Position numbers and translations under genes: made by a program
The notes under the pieces: generated by a model
The model's input: the letters and a program-made list of their open reading frames with translations, nothing else
Databases searched by the model: none
What the model was told of the DNA's origin: nothing
Shown here: piece by piece, positions 20,093-28,202 of the stretch
Numbering within the stretch: the first letter of the stretch is position 1
Layout: each line of letters begins with the position of its first letter
Origin: Magnetococcales bacterium
GTDB lineage: Bacteria > Pseudomonadota > Magnetococcia > Magnetococcales > JADFZT01
Length of the DNA: 34,531 bases
Direction of reading: 5' to 3'
Assembly: GCA_015232395.1 (NCBI GenBank)
Contig: JADFZT010000005.1
Coordinates: 72,298 to 106,828 of the forward strand

Positions 20093-20125
20093 ACATAAAA
20101 AAAAGGGGCGATGTTTTGCCCCTTT
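20093..20125 (-). terminator. Intrinsic terminator of the phaE-phaC operon
   Basis: On the minus strand an 8-bp perfect stem AAAGGGGC/GCCCCTTT (20118-20125 with 20102-20109) encloses an 8-nt loop and is followed by a run of eight Ts. It lies about 35 bp after the phaC stop. It is a textbook rho-independent terminator and would also block plus-strand read-through only weakly, since no T run follows in that direction. Confidence 0.85.
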
Positions 20126-20159
20126 GAGTCTGCGTTGATGTTCAGTCTCGTGCGTGGGG

Positions 20160-21224
20160 TCAACCCCGTTTTTTGATCCAATCGGCGATACCGGGGGGGA
20201 CTTCCTTTTGGGCTCGGGAGCTGACGTAGAGGCCGATGTGGCCACCGCTGAAGGGAAGCTCCGAATAATCCTCGCTGCCGACGAGATTTTTCAATGCCAG
20301 TGATGCCGCCGGGGGAACCAGATGATCCTTGGTGGCATAGACATTGAGCACCGGCATGGTGAGGTTTTTCAGATCGACGGTTTTATCTCCGATCTTGATG
20401 CCGCCGTTGACCAAGCCGTTCTTCTGGTAAAAATCCTTGATAAACTGACAGAAAGCCTCTCCTGCCTGGTCCGGACTGTCCGCGACCCACTTTTCCATGC
20501 GCAGAAAGTTGGTAAGCTTTTTCTTGTCCTCCAGGATATCGATCATATCCAGATATTTTTTGCCCGTGGAGGGGGCCGAGCGCATGGAGGCGAAGGTGAC
20601 ATTCAGTAGATCCCCCGGGATATTCCCCATGGCATCCACCATCAGATCCACATCCAGCTTTTGCGCCCAATGGGAGAGCAGATTGTCCGGGGTCTGAAAA
20701 TCCACCGGCGTCACCGTCACCACCAGATTGCGCACCCGCTCCGGATGCATGGCGCTATAGCAGAGGCTGAAACTTCCCCCCTGGCAGATCCCCAGCACGT
20801 TGATGCGAAAGAGCCCGTGACGCTCGCAAATCGCTTCCACTGAACGGTGGATGTAGCCGTTGATGTAGTCATCCAGATTGATAAATTTGTCGGAACGATC
20901 TGGATAGCCCCAGTCGATGAGATAGACATCCAGACCCTGATCCAACAACCCCCGGATCATGGAACGATCTTCTTGCAGGTCAGCCATATAGGGGCGATTT
21001 ACCAGGGCATAGACCACCAGCACCGGCACCCGATGGGGGTTTTCCACTCTGGGCTTGAAGCGGTAGAGGACCATCTTGTCCTCCTGATAAATCGCTTCCC
21101 GCTCGCTACACCCGACCTCTACTTCACCCACCTCCCCCAAGGAAGGCAGGCCATTGATGAATTTCCGGTTGAGATCCGCCACTTCCTGGGCGGCCTTCTC
21201 CGGGCTGATGGAAAAAGGCAACAT
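20160..21224 (-). CDS. phaC: Class III poly(3-hydroxyalkanoate) synthase subunit PhaC
   Basis: Catalytic subunit that polymerises 3-hydroxyacyl-CoA into PHA at the granule surface. At 354 residues it has the short class III length rather than the roughly 600 residues of class I/II. The lipase-like box GICQGG places the nucleophile at Cys147. Asp300 (YATKDHLVPP) and His329 (SGGHIGLYV) complete the triad with the same spacing as the Allochromatium vinosum enzyme (Cys149/Asp302/His331). FINLDDYINGYIHR is also typical. The ATG follows a strong AGGAGGA ribosome site. phaE lies just upstream (29 bp), so both synthase subunits are made together, and an intrinsic terminator follows. Confidence 0.96.
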   Translation of the reverse strand: MLPFSISPEKAAQEVADLNRKFINGLPSLGEVGEVEVGCSEREAIYQEDKMVLYRFKPRVENPHRVPVLVVYALVNRPYMADLQEDRSMIRGLLDQGLDVYLIDWGYPDRSDKFINLDDYINGYIHRSVEAICERHGLFRINVLGICQGGSFSLCYSAMHPERVRNLVVTVTPVDFQTPDNLLSHWAQKLDVDLMVDAMGNIPGDLLNVTFASMRSAPSTGKKYLDMIDILEDKKKLTNFLRMEKWVADSPDQAGEAFCQFIKDFYQKNGLVNGGIKIGDKTVDLKNLTMPVLNVYATKDHLVPPAASLALKNLVGSEDYSELPFSGGHIGLYVSSRAQKEVPPGIADWIKKRG

Positions 21225-21253
21225 GAATGATTCCTCCTGAGCGCTGATGGAAA

Positions 21254-22483
21254 TCAGTCGCTTTTGGTGGTCCGGGTGGATTTACGGGGTTTTTTGGCAG
21301 CGGCAGCGGCAGCCGCAGCCGCTTTGGGCTTGGTTGGGGCTTTGGCCTGGGCCTGGGCTACCGTCTTGCTGGCCTCAACATTCGCCTGAAGATGCGCCAC
21401 CTGATTGCGCAATCCAGCCACATCCAGCTTTTCCACCTCGTCCCGAAGAGTGTTAAGCTCCTGGGCCAAATCCCGCTCTTGGGCCTTGGCCTTGAGTTGG
21501 GCTTCCAGGGCTGCCACCCGACGCTGTAAGCCTCGGACGGTCTTGTGAGCGCTGTCCATCTCCCGGCGGTGGGGCAGGTTCATCGCTTCCAACACCTGAT
21601 CCATCGCCTCACCGTTGTGGGCCCGCAGTCGATTCATGGCGTTGACCAATTCGGCATTGGCAGCGGCATACTCCGTACCCACCACCATCTTGGCGTGGGC
21701 CGCCTCGGCACACCCGACCCACAGGTCAAAGATCTCCTTGAAGCTGCTCAAGGGTTCTTCATCCTGGGCGAGTTTGACGAGCTTTTCCTGGAACATTTCC
21801 AGAGCTGTGACCGTCTCCTGACCCTGGAGCTGCATAAACTTGCCCATCGCCTCCTGGCAGGCCCACATATGCTGGCCCGTGGCCTCGGAGTGTGCCCGCC
21901 ACTTTTCCATCACATCCGGGGAGATGATGGAAAGGTATTGCTTGAAGTGACCCATCAACGCCTCGTTCATCCCCGGGGGGAGACCAAAAGCGGAAAGGTC
22001 CGGGAAGCTGCCCATCTGGGGCATTCCCTGGGGCATTCCCTGGGGCATCATGCCCTGCCAAGCTTGCCAGGCTTGGGGAGCGGAGCTGAAGGAGTTGGTC
22101 AAAAACCCCTTGGCTGTTTCGATGTTTTTGGCCAAAAGCTCCTGCCAGGCTTCGGCACCTGTGCCACCGGAGGCCATGGCTTGAAAAGCCTTCATGGACT
22201 CTTCGGCCAGCTTTGGAAACGCCTGACCCCAAGCGAGCAGGTTGGCATGAATCGCCTGTTCCGGTGCGCCGTGGGGAATGCCGGAATTGTTTTTCCACCA
22301 GGATTGAAACATCTGGCTGAAGTCAGGCTGGGCTCCGGCGCTGGGTGGAGACCACCAACCCCAGGGATTGGGAGTCCCCATATTCCCGGCGCCGGATGGG
22401 CCGCTCATGGCGGCCATAGCCTGCTTTTGCCACTCGGTCCAGCCGTTCATCCAGTTGGTGGAAAATGGGTTGCCATCAGTCAT
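21254..22483 (-). CDS. phaE: Class III PHA synthase subunit PhaE, with an Ala/Lys-rich C-terminal tail
   Basis: Non-catalytic partner needed by class III PhaC for activity. The 409-residue product has a PhaE-like body: an N-terminus rich in Trp (MDWMNGWTEW-type segment), Gly/Pro/Met-rich stretches including a GMPQ repeat, and a helical middle with MQLQGQETVTALEMFQEKL. The C-terminal third has coiled-coil segments (about residues 320-375). It ends in a histone-like tail with nine consecutive alanines followed by KKPRKSTRTTKSD. Such a tail is not expected in a typical PhaE and resembles the nucleoid-binding tails of PhaF-type phasins. The ATG follows GGAGGG. The gene lies between phaP and phaC. 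Confidence 0.85.
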   Translation of the reverse strand: MTDGNPFSTNWMNGWTEWQKQAMAAMSGPSGAGNMGTPNPWGWWSPPSAGAQPDFSQMFQSWWKNNSGIPHGAPEQAIHANLLAWGQAFPKLAEESMKAFQAMASGGTGAEAWQELLAKNIETAKGFLTNSFSSAPQAWQAWQGMMPQGMPQGMPQMGSFPDLSAFGLPPGMNEALMGHFKQYLSIISPDVMEKWRAHSEATGQHMWACQEAMGKFMQLQGQETVTALEMFQEKLVKLAQDEEPLSSFKEIFDLWVGCAEAAHAKMVVGTEYAAANAELVNAMNRLRAHNGEAMDQVLEAMNLPHRREMDSAHKTVRGLQRRVAALEAQLKAKAQERDLAQELNTLRDEVEKLDVAGLRNQVAHLQANVEASKTVAQAQAKAPTKPKAAAAAAAAAKKPRKSTRTTKSD

Positions 22484-22538
22484 ATCGGTTCCCTCCGGAG
22501 TGACAAAGGATATAAGGGGTGGAGATAAGGATGCTCAT

Positions 22539-22571
22539 GCCCATGAAAGCGGTTGGATCACTTTCATGGGC
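22539..22571 (-). terminator. Perfect 11-bp hairpin between phaP and phaE
   Basis: GCCCATGAAAG (22539-22549) and CTTTCATGGGC (22561-22571) form an 11-bp perfect stem with an 11-nt loop. It lies about 40 nt after the phasin stop and 56 nt before the phaE start. No T tract follows on either strand, so it may be a 3'-end stabiliser or weak terminator that sets the ratio of abundant phasin to scarce synthase mRNA. Confidence 0.5.
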
Positions 22572-22611
22572 AGGGAGGAAGGGGGATTCCCCTTCGGCCA
22601 GACAAAGATTA

Positions 22612-22962
22612 TTAGGGATTTTTGCCCATGCTGAGCAGGTCGTTGACGTTTTTCTCAACGAGGGAGTTCAGCTCGTCTTTGGATTCGGTCAGCACGCTCA
22701 TGGTCTTGCGGGCGTGGTTGATCATCAGTTCACCCAACTCGCTGGCGAGTTCAGCCTGGGTGGAGACCGCTTGCTTGACATCCTTCACCTCACCGGTCTC
22801 TTTCATCTTTTTGACACCCGCTTCCATGCAGCTGCCAGCCACTTCCAGCTGCTGCTCGGCGAGGGTTCTCAGGGTGCGATCATTGATCTCCTGCAAACGC
22901 AGCATCGCGTCCAGAACATTCTTGGTCATCGCGGTCATCTGTTCGGGTATCTTGTTTTCCAT
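22612..22962 (-). CDS. phaP: Phasin (PHA granule-associated protein)
   Basis: Small amphipathic protein of 116 residues that coats PHA granules. The sequence is almost wholly helical and charged, with the phasin-family core (MTKNVLDAMLRLQEINDRTL, then EVAGSCMEAGVKKMKE). The family call rests on composition, size and neighbours more than on a single catalytic motif. The ATG follows GGAG. Its promoter overlaps two candidate PhaR operators, which fits the known control of phasin genes: PhaR leaves the DNA when PHA accumulates. phaE and phaC follow downstream. Confidence 0.88.
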   Translation of the reverse strand: MENKIPEQMTAMTKNVLDAMLRLQEINDRTLRTLAEQQLEVAGSCMEAGVKKMKETGEVKDVKQAVSTQAELASELGELMINHARKTMSVLTESKDELNSLVEKNVNDLLSMGKNP

Positions 22963-23003
22963 GGCTCGTCTCCTGGCTCCTGGTAGGACTGCTTTTCGTC
23001 ATG

Positions 23004-23029
23004 TTGCGATGCAGCATATTGCGGTGCAG
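23004..23029 (-). promoter_or_regulatory. Two tandem PhaR-type operators upstream of phaP
   Basis: On the minus strand CTGCACCGCAA and CTGCATCGCAA occur 15 bp apart within the near-perfect repeat TATGCTGCANCGCAA. Each fits CTGC-N3-GCA, close to the CTGC-N3-GCAG operator I recall for PhaR of Rhodobacter and Paracoccus. They overlap the -10 box and predicted start of phaP, an ideal place for repression. Confidence 0.65.
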
Positions 23030-23056
23030 CATAATGAAGCTTTTTGCGCCTGTCAA
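23028..23056 (-). promoter_or_regulatory. Sigma-70 promoter of phaP
   Basis: On the minus strand a perfect -35 box TTGACA (23051-23056) is followed by a 17-bp spacer and the -10 box TATGCT (23028-23033). Transcription would start near 23021, about 60 nt before the phasin ATG. The near-consensus boxes suit a very highly expressed, repressor-controlled gene. Confidence 0.75.
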
Positions 23057-23172
23057 TCATTTTTTTGCAAACTTTGAAACAGAGTGGTGCTGTCGGCTGC
23101 TGGTTGGGGCCGCGACAAGGCTTGGGGAATAACGTCGGAGAGGCGTGTGGAACAGAGACGGTAGCTGGTCAG

Positions 23173-23658
23173 CTATGACTCGTCGGAGTCGGTTTTTTTG
23201 GTAGGCGCGCCCGAAGCTATCGAGAAGAGATTGTTCTGCCATTGCTGCCAGAAGGCGATGTTGGAATCGGTGATTTTTTCCATCATCGCCAGGGGCAGAC
23301 CGGCATCGGCGGGGGTGTTGAGGAGCTGCTTTTGCAGATCCACCTGCTGCTCCATGAAAAAGCCCAGGGATTTTTCCAGATAGTGGCTGACCGATGTTTG
23401 CAGGAGATCGCCATGGAGGCGGATAATGCGGGTGAGGACATCGCTGGAGAGGATGGGATCTCCCTTCTCTTCCTGTTCGGTGATGATCTGCAACAGGACC
23501 GAGCGGGTGATCTCTTTGCCGCTGCGGCTGTCCACCACCTGGAAGGGAATCCGCTCTTTAACCAGCTTGCGGATTCCCTCCAGGGTGACATAACGGCTCT
23601 CCGCCGTGTCGTACAGGCGGCGGTTGGGATATTTTTTGATGATGCGGATATCGTCCAT
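23173..23658 (-). CDS. phaR: PHA synthesis repressor PhaR
   Basis: DNA- and PHA-binding regulator that represses phasin genes until granules form. The 161 residues show the PHB/PHA accumulation regulator N-terminal domain (IRIIKKYPNRRLYDTAESRY, GIRKLVKE and VVDSRSGKEITRSVLLQII). A helical segment (FMEQQVDLQKQLL) follows, then a charged tail ending TDSDES. The frame opens upstream at 23748, but the family start is the methionine of MDDIRIIKKYPN at 23658. It lies 31 bp after phaB, likely in one transcript. Its probable target sites sit just downstream in front of phaP. Confidence 0.94.
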   Translation of the reverse strand: MDDIRIIKKYPNRRLYDTAESRYVTLEGIRKLVKERIPFQVVDSRSGKEITRSVLLQIITEQEEKGDPILSSDVLTRIIRLHGDLLQTSVSHYLEKSLGFFMEQQVDLQKQLLNTPADAGLPLAMMEKITDSNIAFWQQWQNNLFSIASGAPTKKTDSDES

Positions 23659-23689
23659 GGCCGCAGGGTGCTTTAAGCCAGGGTCAAAA

Positions 23690-24433
23690 TCAATGTATGA
23701 ACTGCCCGCCGTTGACATCGATGTTGGCGCCAGTGATGAAGCCGGCATCGTCAGCAGCCAGGAAAAGCGCCACCCGGGCGATTTCGATGGGTTCTGCCAG
23801 GCGACCTGCCGGAATCTGGGCGATGATGGCGTCGAGGATCTCCTTGGGGATATCCAGCATCATTTTGGTGGCGGTATAACCCGGGGAGATGGTGTTGACG
23901 GTGACCCCTTTGCGGGCTCCTTCCTGGGCCAGGGCCATGGTGAAGCCGTGGAGGCCTGCCTTGGAAGCGGAATAGTTGGCCTGACCGAACTGGCCTTTGC
24001 GGCCATTGATGGAGGAGATGTTGATGATCCGTCCAAATTTGCGGTCCAGCATGCCGGGCCACACCTGCCGGGTCATGTTGAAGGCCCCGTCCAGGTTGGT
24101 GTTGATCACCGCATCCCACTGCTCGGGGGTCATTTTTTTCAGGGTGCTGTCCCGGGTGATGCCGGCATTGTTGATAAGGACATCGATGGGGCCCACCTGG
24201 GATTCCACATCGTCGATCATCTTTTTGCAGGAATAAAAATCGGTCACATCCACCTCAAAGAGGGGAATATCCATATCCTCGGCTTTGCGGGCGGCGCGCC
24301 AGTCATCAATCCGTTGACATTCGATCACAGTACAGGTGGCAGCCACCTTGTATCCGGCCTTGATCAGGCCCCGGGTGATTTCGGTACCGATGCCTCCAGC
24401 ACCACCAGTCACCAATGCAGTCCTTTGAGTCAT
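23690..24433 (-). CDS. phaB: Acetoacetyl-CoA reductase (NADPH-type)
   Basis: Reduces acetoacetyl-CoA to (R)-3-hydroxybutyryl-CoA, the monomer for PHA synthase. It is a 247-residue short-chain dehydrogenase/reductase with the cofactor motif TGGAGGIG (residues 9-16), NNAG (88-91) and the catalytic set Asn113, Ser140, Tyr154 and Lys158. ISSINGRKGQFGQANYSASK is the PhaB signature region, and the end GANIDVNGGQFIH is typical. The ATG at 24433 follows AAGGAG; the upstream extension to 24511 is not family-like. It lies downstream of phaA with a 253-bp gap and directly upstream of phaR. Confidence 0.96.
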   Translation of the reverse strand: MTQRTALVTGGAGGIGTEITRGLIKAGYKVAATCTVIECQRIDDWRAARKAEDMDIPLFEVDVTDFYSCKKMIDDVESQVGPIDVLINNAGITRDSTLKKMTPEQWDAVINTNLDGAFNMTRQVWPGMLDRKFGRIINISSINGRKGQFGQANYSASKAGLHGFTMALAQEGARKGVTVNTISPGYTATKMMLDIPKEILDAIIAQIPAGRLAEPIEIARVALFLAADDAGFITGANIDVNGGQFIH

Positions 24434-24554
24434 TTGGGGATTCTCCTTGTTGATGTGCCACTCTCGTAGTGCGGGTTCGGGAGCCATTTGGCTACTGTTA
24501 CCGGTCATCACCCGGTTTTGCTTCGGTGTGTCCGGTATGGGGGTAAAACTATTT

Positions 24555-24589
24555 CCCCGCCGCCCTTACGGGCAAACCGGCTGGCGGGG
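24555..24589 (-). terminator. GC-rich nested hairpin between phaA and phaB
   Basis: CCCCGCC (24555-24561) pairs with GGCGGGG (24583-24589), enclosing GCCC-TTAC-GGGC. On the minus strand the stem is followed by AAATAGTTTTA, a weak terminator-like tail. A second imperfect pair TTCGGAT/ATCCGAA lies nearer phaA. It may partly end the phaA transcript or structure the leader of phaB. The rest of the 253-bp gap (24434-24686) shows no gene. Confidence 0.4.
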
Positions 24590-24686
24590 AGATCTATTGC
24601 TGATTTCGGATTCCTTAAGCGATGGGAAGATCCGAATGATTTTTACATCCGATCATGAATCTTCAAGCAGTCAGGGGAGGGGGATT

Positions 24687-25868
24687 CTAACCCCGCTCCA
24701 CCGCCAACGCCACACCCATTCCACCACCGATGCACAGAGTGGCCAAACCGCGCTTGGCATCCCGCTTGGCCATGGCGTGGAGCAGGGTCACCAGAATCCG
24801 GGCTCCGGAAGCGCCGATGGGGTGTCCCAGGGAGATGGCACCGCCATTGACGTTGATCTTGTCGGTATCCCAGCCAAGCTCTTTGTTGACAGAGATGGCC
24901 TGGGAGGCGAAAGCTTCGTTGGCTTCGATGAGGTCGAGATCGTCAATGCTCCAGCCTGCCTTATCCAGACATTTTTTTACCGCAGGCACAGGCCCGGTTC
25001 CCATGATGTCCGGCTCTACCCCGGCACTGGCATAAGCCACCACCCGAGCCATGGGGGTGATTCCCAGTTCAGCGGCTTTGGAGGCTGAAGCCACCAACAC
25101 CATGGCAGCGCCATCGTTGATGCCGGAAGCGTTACCAGCGGTCACCGCACCGGTTTTTTCGAAGGCGGGGCGCAGCTTGCCAAGGGAAGCCGCCGTGGTG
25201 CCTGCCCGGGGAAATTCGTCCCGGTCAAAAATGACGGGGGGCTTTTTGCGCTGGGGGATCTCCAGGGGGATGATCTCATCCTTGAATTGATCGCTGTTCT
25301 GGGCCGCTTCGGTCTTCTGCTGGGAGCCTGCGGAAAATTGGTCCAACTCGTCCCGGTTGAGTTCATATTTGCGGACCAGATTTTCCGCCGTACAGCCCAT
25401 GTGATAGTCGTTAAAAACATCCCACAGACCATCGACGATCATGGAATCCTTCATTTTCCAATCGCCCATTTTGGCGCCGTTGCGGGAATTTTCCAAAACA
25501 TGGGGGGAGCGGGTCATGTTTTCCTGGCCCCCGGCCACAATCAGATCGGCATCGCCGCAGCGAATCGCCTGGGCGGCCAGATGGACCGCCTTGAGGCCCG
25601 AACCGCACACTTTATTGATGGTCATGGCGGGCACGGTGACCGGCAAACCAGCGCCGAGGCAGGTTTGGCGGGCGGGGTTTTGGCCGACACCGGCGGTGAG
25701 CACCTGGCCCAGGATCACCTCATCCACCTGATCCGCCGCCACGCCACTGCGCTCCAGCAGGCCGGAGATGACTTTGGCGCCCATTTCACTGGCAGGCATA
25801 TTTTGCAGGGTACCTAAAAATTTGCCAATGGCGGAGCGACCGGCTGCAAGGATGACCACATTTTCCAT
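24687..25868 (-). CDS. phaA: Acetyl-CoA acetyltransferase (beta-ketothiolase)
   Basis: Condenses two acetyl-CoA into acetoacetyl-CoA, the first step of PHB synthesis. The 393-residue protein has the full thiolase catalytic set: Cys88 in NKVCGSGLKAVHLAA, His349 in LGHPIGASGARI and Cys379 in LCIGGGMGVAL. Spacing matches the Zoogloea enzyme closely. The ATG at 25868 is preceded by GGAGG about 9 nt away; the frame can be opened 15 bp earlier at a TTG, but the ribosome site lies inside that extension. It is the first gene of the PHA cluster. I could not identify its promoter with confidence in the A/T-rich region upstream. Confidence 0.96.
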   Translation of the reverse strand: MENVVILAAGRSAIGKFLGTLQNMPASEMGAKVISGLLERSGVAADQVDEVILGQVLTAGVGQNPARQTCLGAGLPVTVPAMTINKVCGSGLKAVHLAAQAIRCGDADLIVAGGQENMTRSPHVLENSRNGAKMGDWKMKDSMIVDGLWDVFNDYHMGCTAENLVRKYELNRDELDQFSAGSQQKTEAAQNSDQFKDEIIPLEIPQRKKPPVIFDRDEFPRAGTTAASLGKLRPAFEKTGAVTAGNASGINDGAAMVLVASASKAAELGITPMARVVAYASAGVEPDIMGTGPVPAVKKCLDKAGWSIDDLDLIEANEAFASQAISVNKELGWDTDKINVNGGAISLGHPIGASGARILVTLLHAMAKRDAKRGLATLCIGGGMGVALAVERG

Positions 25869-26268
25869 TGTTGATGCCTCCAAAAGGGTGCTGCTGTAGT
25901 GAATAGGGGCTCCTGGGTTGTTTGACTCAGGGGCTTAAGTTCCATGTTTTCAAGGTGTTGGATAGTCTGGTTGGATCTATCCGGACAGCTGAATACAAAA
26001 AAAATGTGTTTTTCACGGCATGCGAATGTGCATCACTCACATAAATACATCGGTATTTCCTACTATAATTTCACCGCCCGGTCCATGCCTGAAGAGGATC
26101 AATTGTGTGAAAATTTGATGGACAGTCATTTTTTTCACGCAAAATCAGTGTATTAGGTTTAATGTGAAAAACCGACTTTTGCCGGAGAAAAAGCGCGTGT
26201 TTGAGAAAGGGAATTGGTTTGAGAGGGTGGAGGAAGGGGGTTTATTGATAAATGTTCGAAACAGAAGG
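25869..26268. other. A/T-rich intergenic region upstream of phaA
   Basis: No supportable gene: the longest frames (about 60-70 codons) have no ribosome site or recognisable motif. Composition is clearly more A/T-rich than the flanking genes. An interrupted palindrome ATGC-N6-GCAT (26020-26033) lies about 150 bp before phaA and could be a regulator site. The phaA promoter should be here, but no -35/-10 pair stands out. Confidence 0.5.
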
Positions 26269-26308
26269 AAAAATGAGAAAGGCCGGAGAGACGATTGCCT
26301 CCCCGGCC
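26269..26308 (-). terminator. Intrinsic terminator of the glnK-amtB operon
   Basis: On the minus strand GGCCGGGGAG (26299-26308) pairs with CTCTCCGGCC (26281-26290) over ten positions with a single G-U wobble and an 8-nt loop. TTTCTCATTTTT follows. This is a good rho-independent terminator about 125 nt after the amtB stop, preceded by two further hairpins. Confidence 0.7.
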
Positions 26309-26309
26309 C

Positions 26310-26404
26310 AGACACCTGTTATCAGGATGGTGGCTGATGAACAACTCCCACCAAGGTGTCTCCCCAGTTAAGGATGGCAGACGCCTTGTGAATGGCGTCT
26401 GCCA
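26310..26404 (-). other. Two tandem RNA hairpins in the amtB 3' region
   Basis: Minus-strand transcript order: first a perfect 11-bp stem, TGGCAGACGCC/GGCGTCTGCCA with an 8-nt loop (26375-26404). Then a two-part stem: AGACACC/GGTGTCT (26355-26361 with 26310-26316) enclosing TGGTGG/CCACCA (26348-26353 with 26328-26333). The terminator hairpin follows at once. Neither of these two has a T tract. They could be an mRNA-stabilising 3' end or part of a small RNA released from the operon. Confidence 0.55.
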
Positions 26405-26431
26405 ACCGAGTGAACTGATTTTTGATGCTGC

Positions 26432-27739
26432 TTATGCCCCGATGTAGCCCCGCTCGTCGTGGAGGGAGATATCGAGTCCCATGATTTCACTCTCCTCATC
26501 CACCCGCAGGCCCAGGGTGGCATCGATGATTTTGAGGAGCAGGAAGCTGATGATGCCGCAATAGACCGCTGTCACCACCACACTCATGGTCTGGGCCGCT
26601 ACCTGCCCACTCATGGTCATCCCTTCAGCCAGCCCCACACCACCCAGATCAGCGGAGACGAAGACGCCGGTGAGGATGGCACCGACGATGCCGCCGACAC
26701 CGTGGACACCGAAGGCGTCGAGAGAGTCATCGTAGCCCAGCTTGCGTTTCATGGTGGTCGCACTCCAAAAGCAGACAAAGCCTGAGATGGCACCGATGGC
26801 CAACGCTCCCATGGGCCCAACGAATCCCGAGGCCGGGGTGATGGCGACAAGCCCGCCCACAGCACCGGTCACAATACCCAGGACACTCGGTTTGCCGTGA
26901 CGCACCCACTCGGCGAACATCCAGGCCAGCGCCGCCGTGGCGGAGGCCAACTGGGTCACCACCATGGCCATGCCCGCCGTGCCGTCTGCCGCCAGTTCAC
27001 TGCCCGCATTGAATCCAAACCAGCCCACCCATAGCATCCCAGCACCAATCACCGTCAGGGGCAGGTTGTGAGGAGGCATGGCGGTGGTGGGAAAGCCCCG
27101 GCGCTTGCCGAGAACCAGTGCCGCGACCAGGCCCGCTACACCGGCATTGATGTGCACCACCGTACCTCCTGCAAAGTCCAGCACCCCGTGATCTCCCATC
27201 CAGCCACCACCCCACACCCAGTGACAGACCGGGATATAGACCAGGGTGACCCAAAAGGTGAGGAAAATCAGCATCGCCGAAAATTTCATCCGCTCCGCAA
27301 AGGCCCCCACGATCAGCGCCGGGGTGATGATGGCGAAGGTCATCTGGAAGGTCATGAACACCCCCTCCGGGATGGTGCCGGAGAGGGAATCGGGGGTGAC
27401 CCCCAAGAGAAAGGCTTTATTGAGACCGCCAATCACGGCATTGACTGAACCGCCATCTTCAAAGGCTAGGCTATAGCCGTAAACCGCCCAGAGCACCGTC
27501 ATCAGCGAGGTGATGGCGAAACATTGCATGAGCACGGAGAGAACATTTTTGGCCCGTACCATGCCCGCATAAAAAAGCGAGAGGCCGGGGATGGTCATGA
27601 AGAGCACCAGGGCCGTTGCGGTCAACATCCAGGCGGTATCACCGGAGTTGAGTTGGGCGGCTTCTTGTGCATGGGCCAGGGTGGGGATGAATAGGGTCGG
27701 GGCCAGTAGAGCCAGGGACCATTTTCCGGGGGTGTGCAT
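26432..27739 (-). CDS. amtB: Ammonium transporter AmtB
   Basis: Trimeric inner-membrane ammonium channel, 435 residues with about eleven helices. An N-terminal signal-like segment (LALLAPTLFIPTLAHAQ) precedes the first periplasmic part, as in several Amt proteins. Family motifs are VLFMTIPGLSLFYAGMVR and DFAGGTVVHINAG, which carries the first pore histidine. GMLWVGWFGFNAGS and DAFGVHGVGG, with the second pore histidine, are also present. The cytosolic tail (about 400-435) is where GlnK docks. The ATG at 27739 has an AGGAGG site 5 nt upstream; an apparent earlier start at 27769 is outside the family. It is 33 bp downstream of glnK, the usual pairing. Confidence 0.97.
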   Translation of the reverse strand: MHTPGKWSLALLAPTLFIPTLAHAQEAAQLNSGDTAWMLTATALVLFMTIPGLSLFYAGMVRAKNVLSVLMQCFAITSLMTVLWAVYGYSLAFEDGGSVNAVIGGLNKAFLLGVTPDSLSGTIPEGVFMTFQMTFAIITPALIVGAFAERMKFSAMLIFLTFWVTLVYIPVCHWVWGGGWMGDHGVLDFAGGTVVHINAGVAGLVAALVLGKRRGFPTTAMPPHNLPLTVIGAGMLWVGWFGFNAGSELAADGTAGMAMVVTQLASATAALAWMFAEWVRHGKPSVLGIVTGAVGGLVAITPASGFVGPMGALAIGAISGFVCFWSATTMKRKLGYDDSLDAFGVHGVGGIVGAILTGVFVSADLGGVGLAEGMTMSGQVAAQTMSVVVTAVYCGIISFLLLKIIDATLGLRVDEESEIMGLDISLHDERGYIGA

Positions 27740-27772
27740 GATATCCTCCTTGATAGCTGCTTCGAGCACGTT

Positions 27773-28195
<423 letters not shown>

Positions 28196-28202
28196 CTATA
28201 GG

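Noticed and set aside
25944-26156. Possible 70-residue protein upstream of phaA
   Set aside because: No ribosome site, no recognisable motif, unusual composition from the A/T-rich spacer.
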